In this document: positions 8,145 to 17,436 of the stretch, piece after piece
Position numbering within the stretch: the stretch's first letter is position 1
Layout of the letters: each line of letters starts with the position of its first letter
Assembly (NCBI GenBank): GCA_028714495.1
Contig: JAQTMH010000001.1
Coordinates: 137,721 to 179,813 of the forward strand
Source: Patescibacteria group bacterium
Lineage (GTDB): Bacteria; Patescibacteriota; Patescibacteriia; JAHIZJ01
DNA: 42,093 nucleotides
Direction of reading: 5' to 3'
Translations under genes and position numbers: made by a program
The notes under the pieces: model-generated
Database searches by the model: none
What the model saw: the letters and a program-made list of their open reading frames with translations, nothing else
Told to the model about the DNA's origin: nothing

Positions 8145-9731
8145 ATGAGCCAAGAAGAACAACTTACTCCGATCCAAAAATTAATCCGCGCTTATCAGCA
8201 GCCAAATTTTGATTTTGCCACCTCTCCCGGTGAACCGTCTATCCAGGTCAGCCGGATGGCTAGTCGGATGGCTTTTGTTTATGAAAGGGTCCGTAACGCA
8301 CTCGAATATCAGGAAGTCCATCTGATCAGAAAAAACGCCATCGAGCGCATTATGAAACGCCGCTTGATCACTCGGATCAAGCCCTCCGCCCTAGCCCAGG
8401 ATTTGCTTTATGAGCTTATCCGCGGGCGCTATCTGCCAAATGGCCAAGTGCCTGAGCATAAAATTTCCGAGGTAGCCGCGATATTGAATAAATATTTTTA
8501 TCTTTTCAACCGGCTGCCGCTCTATTTGTCAGGCAAAGAAAAGCGTAAAACCTACAAATGGCTTTTGGGGATCGCGGCGGTTGAAATTGACCATTGCCTT
8601 GTCTCACCTCACCAAATTCAGGCTCTGGTTGATTTCATGTACAATACCATCCAACAAAATGTTCTCTTAGACAAAAAAATTCCGGAGCTTGATAGAAAAA
8701 TTCAAATCTACCTGGCGGTCCAGCGGGCGCTCCTTCGCTCCGACCAGCCAATTTTGCGTTATCACCTTTTCCGCTATTACAACCAGGGTTGGTTTACGGC
8801 TGACCGGGAGCTGGTGGATAATGTCGCCAAAAACATTCGAGCCATCAAAGACCAGGTTGAACATCAAGTTAGCCATCCGATCGGCGACAGCCTTTTTCGC
8901 TATTTAAAAAAATACACCATTTACTTTCATGTGATAAAGGACGTAGTGGCTGAAGATCCAATGACCGCTGAACGGCGTTTGAAAGATCAAACCGCCCTTG
9001 AGGCCAGCAGCATTGAGGCCTGCACCAAAAGATACAAGCTGGCCAGAGATAAATTGCGCCGCGGAGCGATCAGAGCGATTATCTACATCTTCCTTACAAA
9101 AATGATGCTCGCCCTAATTCTCGAAGTGCCGTACGATCTTTATCTATACAGCAAACTCAATCTCTACGGCCTGGGCGTTAATGTCATTTTTCACCCATTT
9201 TTGCTTTTCTTAATCGCTTTGACGGTCCGCATCCCGGCCAAGGAAAATACTGAGCAGGTTTTCAAGGGAATTGTCAGTATTTTAACCAACGGCGACGCCC
9301 GGGAGGTTCTAATCCGACGGGTGTTCAAAAGGCGCAAGATCCTTACCTCGATCTTCAGTTTTATCTACTCAATAACCTTCATAGTTTCTTTTAGCGCCCT
9401 TATCTATATTCTTAACCGCTTCAATTTCAACCCGCTAAGCATCGCCCTGTTTATCCTTTTCTTAACCCTGGTCAGCTTCTTCGGCATTAGAACCCGCGAA
9501 GAAGCCAAAGAATACATTGTCGTGGCTAGGAAAGAGAGCCTCTTCGGTTTCCTCATAGATTTATTCTCTATGCCGATTGTCCGGGCTGGCCGGTGGCTAA
9601 GTATCAAGGCACCAAAGATCAATGTCATTATATTTGTCTTCGACTTCATCATCGAAGCGCCGTATAAAACCATAGTAAATATTTTTGACGAACTGACAAA
9701 GTTTATCCGCGAGAAAAAAGAGGAGCTGTAA
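8145..9731 (+). CDS. Hypothetical multi-pass membrane protein
   Basis: 528-aa ORF with several C-terminal hydrophobic segments; TTGATT-17-TATAAT upstream. Confidence 0.7.
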   Translation: MSQEEQLTPIQKLIRAYQQPNFDFATSPGEPSIQVSRMASRMAFVYERVRNALEYQEVHLIRKNAIERIMKRRLITRIKPSALAQDLLYELIRGRYLPNGQVPEHKISEVAAILNKYFYLFNRLPLYLSGKEKRKTYKWLLGIAAVEIDHCLVSPHQIQALVDFMYNTIQQNVLLDKKIPELDRKIQIYLAVQRALLRSDQPILRYHLFRYYNQGWFTADRELVDNVAKNIRAIKDQVEHQVSHPIGDSLFRYLKKYTIYFHVIKDVVAEDPMTAERRLKDQTALEASSIEACTKRYKLARDKLRRGAIRAIIYIFLTKMMLALILEVPYDLYLYSKLNLYGLGVNVIFHPFLLFLIALTVRIPAKENTEQVFKGIVSILTNGDAREVLIRRVFKRRKILTSIFSFIYSITFIVSFSALIYILNRFNFNPLSIALFILFLTLVSFFGIRTREEAKEYIVVARKESLFGFLIDLFSMPIVRAGRWLSIKAPKINVIIFVFDFIIEAPYKTIVNIFDELTKFIREKKEEL

Positions 9732-9850
9732 ATAATTAATTTAGATTTAAAATTCAAAAGGTAAAATGAAGGTAGACCGCCTTGGGCGGGCACAATTATT
9801 TTGAATTTTAATTATTAATTTTGTCCCCGATTTAATCGGGGATTGAATTA

Positions 9851-9880
9851 AAAAAGGGGTTCCAGACGGAATCCCCTTTG
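9851..9880 (-). terminator. Rho-independent terminator
   Basis: Minus strand AAAGGGGATTCCGTCTGGAACCCCTTTTTT. Confidence 0.75.
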
Positions 9881-9904
9881 TGGTACAAACGGTGCGAAAG
9901 AGCC

Positions 9905-12900
9905 TCAAACGACTTCGGAGACAGTTTGAGTCAAAGAACCTCGCGGCAGGGAATTGATCCCGCCCTGGCCGCGACTTTCATGAAGGACCCAGGCATAACC
10001 GGCCAGCTGATCACGGTCAATCGGATCGCCGTCGACATAGAGCGTCTTGACGACGTCGCTCGACGAACAATGATGCAGCTGCGCTTCAGCGTATTTGGAC
10101 ACCATACAGCCCTGTGGACCAACCGCGATTCCCCCGTCTAAGAGTTCAGCGATGGTTAGCGCGGCTTCGCCTTCGGGCGCGTCAGTGAAGTAGGGTCTAG
10201 CCTTCTCAATCAGTGGTTCGATCCTGGTGTGTGTCTCCCGATTCAAGGCCTCGGCAACCGGCTTGTCCAAACTCCAGAATATCCACCACTGCAGAAAAGC
10301 CTTGATCCTGACTTTCCAGGGATTGAACTGCTTCCGTTTGTGGCCATGTCCCTGGGTCCAGGTAAGATACTGGATCCAAGTACTGACCCTGGAGCGATGA
10401 ACACGTACGTTATGATCCGCTAGAATCCTGACTACGCCGCCGTTAACATAGGAGTCCCGTACCACATAGATTTCCCCGGCTAGGTTTGTGGCTACGACAG
10501 TGCGGCTCCGTTCCGGGTCTAGCTTGATCTTCTGAAATTCCTGGATTGCGCGCCGAATGAACTTCTCCAGACCCCAAACCTGGAAAAAGTCCCAAGCTTG
10601 CGCCCACGAAGTTTTGGCCGGTGACCGGCGCAGATATTCCACTGCCCAGCCCATGACTCGCTGATGGATTCTATCAACCTGATCAGGATCACGAGCGATA
10701 GGCAAAAAGTAGCACCACAATTCATCCAGCAGATCAGCCAGCATTACTCCGGCACAACCCTTCAACCGCAGGTGGCTTCCGAAGACGCCGTCATAGCCGC
10801 TGTCCGAAGACGTAGCAAACATATGAACGGTTCTCTTAGGATCCAGCGCCTCAAGGATGATACCGTGCTGGGTGCGATAAGACCCGAATCGACAAGGACC
10901 AGTAGTCCCCGGCATGAACCAGTAAATGTGCTCCAGTTCCGGATGCCGAGGAACAAGGTTTTTCAGCACATACTCCATGGCTCCGGTAACACTGATGTAC
11001 GGTACGCACTCTTTTCCGGTAGCATACTGGCGGCCCAAACGCAGGATTTCCTCGTTCGTAACCGGACCGGGTATCGACCTGATGCCGGCTGACTCGAAAA
11101 TACTGGCCAGGATCGGCTCAAGATTGCCAAACTGACACAGTACTATGGCTGATTTTTCATCACCCGGTTTGAAGACCGGGCCGGCGTCATGCATCTGCAA
11201 GGCTTTCAGATTCTGGATCGGCTCGCGCCTGTCTCCATCCCTGAGATGCCTCTGCATGGCATAAACGCTTGACTGGATGCGCGTGGTAAATCCGCCCATG
11301 CCCGTATGCCCATCAGTTTCGATGATACAGTAGGGCACATCGGCCAGATATTTCAGCCAATGCTCAGTGAAGCTGTCCGGTCCGCACGAATAGCAGGTGA
11401 GCATCAGGGGATATACGCCAGGCCGATTATGGAGATCAACCACCGCCCGTAGAATCCTCTGAACTTCACCCCAGTATACCAGATCAAGGAAAGCGGTATC
11501 GTCCTGGGTCGGATAGCAATCAACTGGAATAGCCACTACTCCGCAACTCTGGATGATCTGGGGGATCTGCCCGTTGATCGCCGGGGAATGAATGGCATAG
11601 AGACGGCCAAGTACTACAACAGCTGGGATCTTTTGTTCTGCCGCGTAGCGCAGAGCGCGTTCTCCAATCGCTAGACATTCTCGCTGGAAATCAAGCTGGG
11701 CTTGGATGGCAGATCTAAAGGCTGCTTGGCATTCTCCCTTGGTCTTGCCGACCTTCCGGCCCATTCTGATAAAAGCCTGTTCCAGTTGTCTGTCTTCAGT
11801 CCAGTTCAGACCGAATTTCAGGACTGGAGCCAAAACCTTTATCTTCTCGGGCCCATGTTGATTCACTCCGTTAATGGCGGCGTCAACCATTTGAGGCGTT
11901 CCCTGAACCAGCGGGCAGGTGCTGCCGATGTCTCTTTGATTCAGTCTGGGAAGGATAACCAGCTTGGGAAAACAGAGAAAATCGATCCTCTGCTCGACAG
12001 CTTCAGCCGCCAAACCATGGGCTAGCTTAACCGGCGCGCAGAGATCTTTACCAGTGCAGGTGTCCTCCCCTCTCAAAAGCGTACCAGCGCCAGCTTCGAT
12101 CACTCTCACGTTCAAGCCGAGCGAGGACCAGTAAAACGTGAGCAATGGTCCGAACCTGACATCGCCTAACGCCATCGGGACAGCCACAGTCGGCTGGCCC
12201 TGTATTCTCGTTGGCAATTGACTCGCCAGCCTCCGCCAAAGAGCTTGACGCTCATGGAAAGGCTTGGGCGCGTCTGTCGGCAGTTTGTCTCCGGCGGCGG
12301 CGCCTTCATGCAACGGGCACATCCCGCCGGACTTAACTCGAACAATCTCATGGCCAACCCGGATCTGGGCAGTTTCAATCTTGCAGCCCGCGCCACAATC
12401 TCGGCTTCCGCAGGCAAAGTGCGCGCGCTCGACCACTTCAACTTCAAGAAACCGCCGAAGATCAAAAGACTGATCCAAGACGATTCCCTCTCGACAGGCT
12501 TGGTCTCGCTCCAGCAAGGCAATACCGACAGCACCAGTCGCTCCAGGCCGCGGAGGCACAATTACTTCCCGGCCCGTGACAGCGGCGATAGCCAAAGGTA
12601 AAGCGATATTGTTGGCTGGCATGCCCAGGACAAAGATCTTGCGTTCCAAACCCATCTGCCCAACCAGACGATTGAGCCAGTTGAGCGCGATAAACCAGTA
12701 TCGGCCGGCCGCGGCGTCACACACGGTCCATCCTTCACTCAGCGCGCGATCGATTGTGTCGGTCGAGAAAACCGTACAAGTCTGGCCAATGTCAACCGGA
12801 TGAGTGGATCGAAGCGCCCACCGACCGAATTCCTGAACATTCGTGCCGAATCTCAACGCGTCATATCCTGCTTCAGCACCAGTGCCGGCGGAACATGCCC

Positions 12901-14260
12901 TGTTCATGTCTGCTGCGATTATCCGGCCACGGCGCAGCTTGATCACTTTGGCATCTTGTCCCCCCAGTTCGCAGACCGTCAGAGAGTCAGCTTCATCCGG
13001 GTCATAGTGACGAGCCCCCTCGGCATGAGCGATGATCTCAGTCTGAACCAGCATACGATCAAGCTGATCTCCAAAACACGCCCGGGCCACGCTGTAAACC
13101 GCCTGCCTGCCTGAACCCGTAAACCCCAGACCAACTATCACAGCCCGGCTACCTACGACCTCAAGCATGCGTCTGACAATCTCCTGAGCCGCCGCAACCG
13201 GATTGCTGTTTGTCGGGATATAGTCGTCCCATACCCGGCAACCCGTTGTCACGTCAACTAAGGCGCCTTTGGTTCCAGTCGAGCCGGAATCAATACCCAA
13301 GACAACCCGTCCTCCCGGCCAAGAAGCAAGAGCAAACTCCGGTTCCGTCATCTGATGCACCAGGTGACGGAAATCATTCAGCGGCGGGAAAGTATTGATT
13401 GTCCGCTCACGTTGGCTGATAACCTGATCTGGATCAGCGGAATAGGCCAGCGATAGGCCGCGCGATTCTGCAATGTCACTCGCGATCAAAGCCGCGCCAT
13501 GGGCTTCGAAATAGTCGGAATCCGGACGAATCTCAAGTTCGCGGCCGATCAGATTCTGTAGAGAATCCATGACCAGCCGGTTTTTGCTGACTCCTCCGAT
13601 CACGACGACTCGTCCATCCACGCAGTGCTTGCGAAAAAGCGCATAAATCAATCCGGCAATTCCGGATAGATAACCTCGCAGAACCCAGTCCTTCGGTTTG
13701 CCTTCATTGACCAAATGCGTGACTTCAGTCTGCGCGAACGCGGAACACCGGGAATGGACTGGAATCTCTCCGTCCGCCAGCTCAGCCGCCGCAAGCGCGG
13801 ATTCCAAATCCGCATATCCGGCGCGGGCGCACAGTTTTGTGATCGCGTCGCCAGTTCCGGCCGAACACCTTTCCGTAGGCGAATGTCGATACCGCCCCTC
13901 CTTATCACGAGCCATCACGGCATAACCACCGGCGCTGATTCGGATGACGTTCAGGGAACTCGGGTCCTGGTAGAAATGTCCACAGGCTCTTTCCAAGGCA
14001 GCATTTCTGGGAATATCCGACAAAGCCGGTTTTCCCATAACATGTCTGAGGCTTCCGGTCACTACTACCATGCCCAGACGCGGGTGATCCAACCGAGACC
14101 AAATTCGACTGACTGCTTCTCTCGGGTTCCGCTGGTGGGACTCGAATAGTTTCATCACTAACGACCAGCCCGAACCATTGGATTCCAAGACAATTGCGGC
14201 CACGGTGGTCTTACCCACCTTAAGGCCGACCACTTGATCGCCGTGGGTAAGACTCTTCAT
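9905..14260 (-). CDS. BcrAD/BadF/BadG-type acyl-CoA dehydratase activase, two ATPase modules plus DUF2229-like and dehydratase-like region
   Basis: Second module VVLGIDSGSTGTKGALV, CELGGQDAKVI, NRACSAGTG, CTVFS; first module ERCSAGTG and RCSAFAQTEV; DUF2229-like TCTGKDLCAPVKLAHG; SD GGAGGT supports ATG at 14260. Confidence 0.85.
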   Translation of the reverse strand: MKSLTHGDQVVGLKVGKTTVAAIVLESNGSGWSLVMKLFESHQRNPREAVSRIWSRLDHPRLGMVVVTGSLRHVMGKPALSDIPRNAALERACGHFYQDPSSLNVIRISAGGYAVMARDKEGRYRHSPTERCSAGTGDAITKLCARAGYADLESALAAAELADGEIPVHSRCSAFAQTEVTHLVNEGKPKDWVLRGYLSGIAGLIYALFRKHCVDGRVVVIGGVSKNRLVMDSLQNLIGRELEIRPDSDYFEAHGAALIASDIAESRGLSLAYSADPDQVISQRERTINTFPPLNDFRHLVHQMTEPEFALASWPGGRVVLGIDSGSTGTKGALVDVTTGCRVWDDYIPTNSNPVAAAQEIVRRMLEVVGSRAVIVGLGFTGSGRQAVYSVARACFGDQLDRMLVQTEIIAHAEGARHYDPDEADSLTVCELGGQDAKVIKLRRGRIIAADMNRACSAGTGAEAGYDALRFGTNVQEFGRWALRSTHPVDIGQTCTVFSTDTIDRALSEGWTVCDAAAGRYWFIALNWLNRLVGQMGLERKIFVLGMPANNIALPLAIAAVTGREVIVPPRPGATGAVGIALLERDQACREGIVLDQSFDLRRFLEVEVVERAHFACGSRDCGAGCKIETAQIRVGHEIVRVKSGGMCPLHEGAAAGDKLPTDAPKPFHERQALWRRLASQLPTRIQGQPTVAVPMALGDVRFGPLLTFYWSSLGLNVRVIEAGAGTLLRGEDTCTGKDLCAPVKLAHGLAAEAVEQRIDFLCFPKLVILPRLNQRDIGSTCPLVQGTPQMVDAAINGVNQHGPEKIKVLAPVLKFGLNWTEDRQLEQAFIRMGRKVGKTKGECQAAFRSAIQAQLDFQRECLAIGERALRYAAEQKIPAVVVLGRLYAIHSPAINGQIPQIIQSCGVVAIPVDCYPTQDDTAFLDLVYWGEVQRILRAVVDLHNRPGVYPLMLTCYSCGPDSFTEHWLKYLADVPYCIIETDGHTGMGGFTTRIQSSVYAMQRHLRDGDRREPIQNLKALQMHDAGPVFKPGDEKSAIVLCQFGNLEPILASIFESAGIRSIPGPVTNEEILRLGRQYATGKECVPYISVTGAMEYVLKNLVPRHPELEHIYWFMPGTTGPCRFGSYRTQHGIILEALDPKRTVHMFATSSDSGYDGVFGSHLRLKGCAGVMLADLLDELWCYFLPIARDPDQVDRIHQRVMGWAVEYLRRSPAKTSWAQAWDFFQVWGLEKFIRRAIQEFQKIKLDPERSRTVVATNLAGEIYVVRDSYVNGGVVRILADHNVRVHRSRVSTWIQYLTWTQGHGHKRKQFNPWKVRIKAFLQWWIFWSLDKPVAEALNRETHTRIEPLIEKARPYFTDAPEGEAALTIAELLDGGIAVGPQGCMVSKYAEAQLHHCSSSDVVKTLYVDGDPIDRDQLAGYAWVLHESRGQGGINSLPRGSLTQTVSEVV

Positions 14261-14475
14261 CACATACCTCCGCATTTATTGGTTTTTTCGACTTATTGAC
14301 TGATGTCAATGAACAACAAGCTCCGGTTTGGAGCTATCTAACTTTTTACCAGTATTTCATCGCCTTGTCAAAAGTAAAAAGTGCTTAAACGGTTAAGGAA
14401 TATAAAATACTCCGTAGCCCGAAATCTTTGTTTTGGGCGAACATTAAAATGCCAACGGTGGGTATAAATACGATA

Positions 14476-14584
14476 CCCCGCCCCTATCCCAGTAATGCCC
14501 CAGGTATTTCATGGACGTAAGGCAAAGCCGCCTAGCGGCTATGCTTTTATTATTACGACAGACATCATTAGGATAGGGGCGGGG
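14476..14584. repeat. Long inverted repeat
   Basis: CCCCGCCCCTATCC (14476-14489) and GGATAGGGGCGGGG (14571-14584), with internal AGCCGC-CTA-GCGGCT hairpin. Confidence 0.75.
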
Positions 14585-14603
14585 TTATTTGCAGTGGCTT
14601 CGA
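14585..14603 (-). repeat. Interspersed repeat core, copy 2
   Basis: Reverse complement is TCGAAGCCACTGCAAATAA, identical to 853-871. Confidence 0.6.
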
Positions 14604-14662
14604 TAAAAAAACTCCTTAAACCACCATATACAAGAAATCAATATACTTGAGTGGTTAATTAG

Positions 14663-14828
14663 CGTTTATCCGCCTACGGCCGTTGTCTAATATCTCTTTC
14701 TCTATTTCATAATCCAAACATTTCTATTTCCAGATAGGTTATCCAGGTGGTCCTTCGGCGGATTATTTGCTTTGGCTTCGACGATGTAGTTACTGAAGAA
14801 TCATCTTCCGCTCATTACTTTTGTTGGT
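14663..14828 (-). repeat. Interspersed non-coding repeat, copy 3 (inverted)
   Basis: Reverse complement starts ACCAACAAAAGTAATGAGCGGAAG, contains TCGAAGCCAAAGCAAATAATCCGCCGAAGG, ends AGGCGGATAAACG. Confidence 0.6.
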
Positions 14829-14837
14829 TCTACGCAA

Positions 14838-14873
14838 ATAAAAAAACGGCTTGAGCGCATGGCCCAAGCCGGA
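14838..14873 (-). terminator. Rho-independent terminator
   Basis: Minus strand CCGGCTTGGGCCATGCGCTCAAGCCGTTTTTTT. Confidence 0.75.
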
Positions 14874-14898
14874 AAGGTTCTATCCGGAACATCTGTGT

Positions 14899-16002
14899 CT
14901 AGACAGGATCGCCGAAGTGGTATCGATCCACCAGCGAACTCATCCGCTGCTTCCAGTCCTCAGGATTGAGGAACCGAGCAGTAGCCGCCACTGAAGTCAG
15001 CAGGGAATTTCCGTCCTGCGGAGTGAAGCAGAAGCCAACGATGTGGTTGCCCACGACTGAGATGGTCTTGACCGCGACCACAGTCTGGTCGAGAATCCGG
15101 CCATTGAATCCGCAGTCACGCGCTTCGGAGAAGATCTGTTCCGCAGTCATGCGCTGGGTGATCGCCACATACGGCCGGCTGGCGAAGGCGTCGACGACCT
15201 GCTGGGCCGTCGGCGGATTGTCAACCCGGATGTTGAACCGAATCACGTGCATGTACTGGGTCGGGACCTGGAGCGACGAAGAGAAGAGCGGCAAATCAAG
15301 GCCAAGCGTCTGATAGACCCGCCAGGCATCCTTGGCGTGGTGCGTGCCGAAACGCTCATCCTTGTGACCGTCCACCTTCGGTGAGGCAATCATCTCAGCC
15401 TGGCTGATGTCCGTGCACCGGCGGATCGCCACGAAGTCGCCGTCCAAGATCTTGAGGCCCATCCCCTTGATGACATCCACGATGACCGAAAGGTTGTGGG
15501 TGTTGCAGGAGACGATCTGAAGCTTCTGGACTCCGTTGGTCGGCTCTTCATTGATGCCCAGGGCAAACGGCATACCGAAGCCCTCTTCCGAACCTTGGGC
15601 GAAGAAACCGCGCACACGGTCTTGAACCGGTTCGTACCATGCCTCGCCTTCCGTCACAACCTTCCTGCCCGTTGCCTTGTCCTTCCTGACATACTTGCCG
15701 TTCATGTGACCCAGTCCAGCTGGCGTGCAGTCTGCCACCACGTCAGCCCACTGGAGGGCTTCGGGTCGAGTCATGCTCGGATTCAATCCCCAGCCCCTGA
15801 ACGCATCGACGGTTGACTCCTCGGTCACCAACTGAACTGCCCCGCGGGAAAGCATCCGTTTGACAGCGCCGACAGTCGTCTCCTGCGGACTGTTCTTGTG
15901 CACTGCCAAACCAGTGATGCCCAGCGGTTCACTCCACTTCTCGAGCAATCCCAGAAGCGGTCGGCCGATCGTACCAGTACCTACGACGAGGACATTTCCC
16001 AT
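14899..16002 (-). CDS. Type II (archaeal-type) glyceraldehyde-3-phosphate dehydrogenase-like protein
   Basis: VVGTGTIGRPL, DCTPAGLGHMN, VSCNTHNL, RRCTDISQ, HHAKDAWRV, PTQYMHV match archaeal GAPDH motif order; SD AAGGAGG supports ATG at 16002. Confidence 0.8.
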   Translation of the reverse strand: MGNVLVVGTGTIGRPLLGLLEKWSEPLGITGLAVHKNSPQETTVGAVKRMLSRGAVQLVTEESTVDAFRGWGLNPSMTRPEALQWADVVADCTPAGLGHMNGKYVRKDKATGRKVVTEGEAWYEPVQDRVRGFFAQGSEEGFGMPFALGINEEPTNGVQKLQIVSCNTHNLSVIVDVIKGMGLKILDGDFVAIRRCTDISQAEMIASPKVDGHKDERFGTHHAKDAWRVYQTLGLDLPLFSSSLQVPTQYMHVIRFNIRVDNPPTAQQVVDAFASRPYVAITQRMTAEQIFSEARDCGFNGRILDQTVVAVKTISVVGNHIVGFCFTPQDGNSLLTSVAATARFLNPEDWKQRMSSLVDRYHFGDPV

Positions 16003-16262
16003 ACTCCTGACCTCCTTGTTGCGTTGTGTATCAACGCGATTTCTGGACCCCGAACCCATGCCTTCATATTGAAAAGAACGAAAGAAAGGCAGAGATTAGA
16101 TATCCTGCGCTTTCTGAACATATCCTACAACGTAAGACATAGTATGACAAGTCTATTTTTCCACAGTTGCTTGACCAGCGCTATTTTCACGCGGTATATT
16201 ATTTGCTAAGATAAAGCTCGTGCCAAAAACGCTTTTATTTTTTTATTCTTTTTTTCAACAAA

Positions 16263-16577
16263 ATGATTTTCGAAATACTCTGGTATGACCAGCAAACAAG
16301 CTCCTCTTTTCAGCCTACCAGTTTTGATCTGCCTAAAATTGATTTTTCTAATGTTTTAGTCCCGGGCGCGATGACGATTATCTCAGCCGTGATCTTTATC
16401 ATGCTTACTGTTCTGATGTACAACTTATTTAGATTGTTAAAAATATCGGGAGGCGATGAAGAAATAACCGCGAAAGCAAAAGTAAATATAAAAAACTCTC
16501 TGATATTTATTTTTATTTCCTCCCTTTCCTGGGTTGCCCTTTCAGTTATTCTCCACAGATTCTTGGTTGAAAATTAA
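16263..16577 (+). CDS. Small two-TM membrane protein
   Basis: 104-aa ORF, two hydrophobic segments. Confidence 0.6.
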   Translation: MIFEILWYDQQTSSSFQPTSFDLPKIDFSNVLVPGAMTIISAVIFIMLTVLMYNLFRLLKISGGDEEITAKAKVNIKNSLIFIFISSLSWVALSVILHRFLVEN

Positions 16578-16947
16578 TAATAAAAAGTCGTCGCCATTTT
16601 TTGGCTAATATTATTTTATTAGCTTTTTTCTTTATTTAAACAATCCTCCTGGCTAGCTAACCCACGAGAACGCGTCTTCCGGGTTACCAATGACTAGCTG
16701 AGTGAAAAATTCATTGCGGTATAACGCGTGAACTGGGCAAGAATCAAACGTTTTATATTATTCAATAATTAATTTGGCTAATATTAGCATAATAAATATA
16801 ATTAGTTAGTATTTCCATTTACTTTCTTTTTTCTTGATGGATTACAGAATACTAATATGCTTCTGAGAAAACCCCGCTGCTGATAATAATTTGTCAAATT
16901 ATTAAAAACTCATTATAATTAATACGAAGATAAACTCCCTTTATTAT

Positions 16948-17415
16948 ATGGATAACAATAAATTCGCTACCAGGTTAGATGAGCTGAGTGATCCGGTTGA
17001 TGAGGATAGTAATTCGAACCAGCCAAAAATTTTCGTTACTGATTCATCCCTAGCTAATGAAGAGATGCTTGGGGATGATTATTCGGGTCAATTGGCTGTT
17101 GACGTCTATCAGACACCGAAGGAAATAATTATAAAATCGACCATCGCCGGTGTTCAGCCCGAAGACCTCGATATTTCAATTAATAACGACATGGTGATAA
17201 TCAAGGGCTACCGCCGTCAGGAAGAGACTGTTTCAGAAGATAATTATATATACAAGGAATGTCATTGGGGAGGTTTTTCTCGTTCAATTATTTTACCAGT
17301 AGACATAAAGGAGGATAAGGTTAAGGCAAGTTTAAAAAACGGCGTCTTAACAATCATCCTGCCGAAATCGGGTAAATCAAAAGTCCGGGTAGTCGAGGTT
17401 CAAGATGAGGCCTAA
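16948..17415 (+). CDS. Hsp20/alpha-crystallin small heat shock protein
   Basis: LAVDVYQTPKEIIIKSTIAGVQPEDLDISINNDMVIIKGYRRQ ... GGFSRSIILPVDIKEDKVKASLKNGVLTIILPK. Confidence 0.93.
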   Translation: MDNNKFATRLDELSDPVDEDSNSNQPKIFVTDSSLANEEMLGDDYSGQLAVDVYQTPKEIIIKSTIAGVQPEDLDISINNDMVIIKGYRRQEETVSEDNYIYKECHWGGFSRSIILPVDIKEDKVKASLKNGVLTIILPKSGKSKVRVVEVQDEA

Positions 17416-17436
17416 AAATATATATTATCAAATAGC

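Noticed and set aside
10664-14149. Many antisense ORFs over the activase gene
   Set aside because: Typical shadow ORFs of a long GC-rich gene; the minus frame has clear domain motifs throughout
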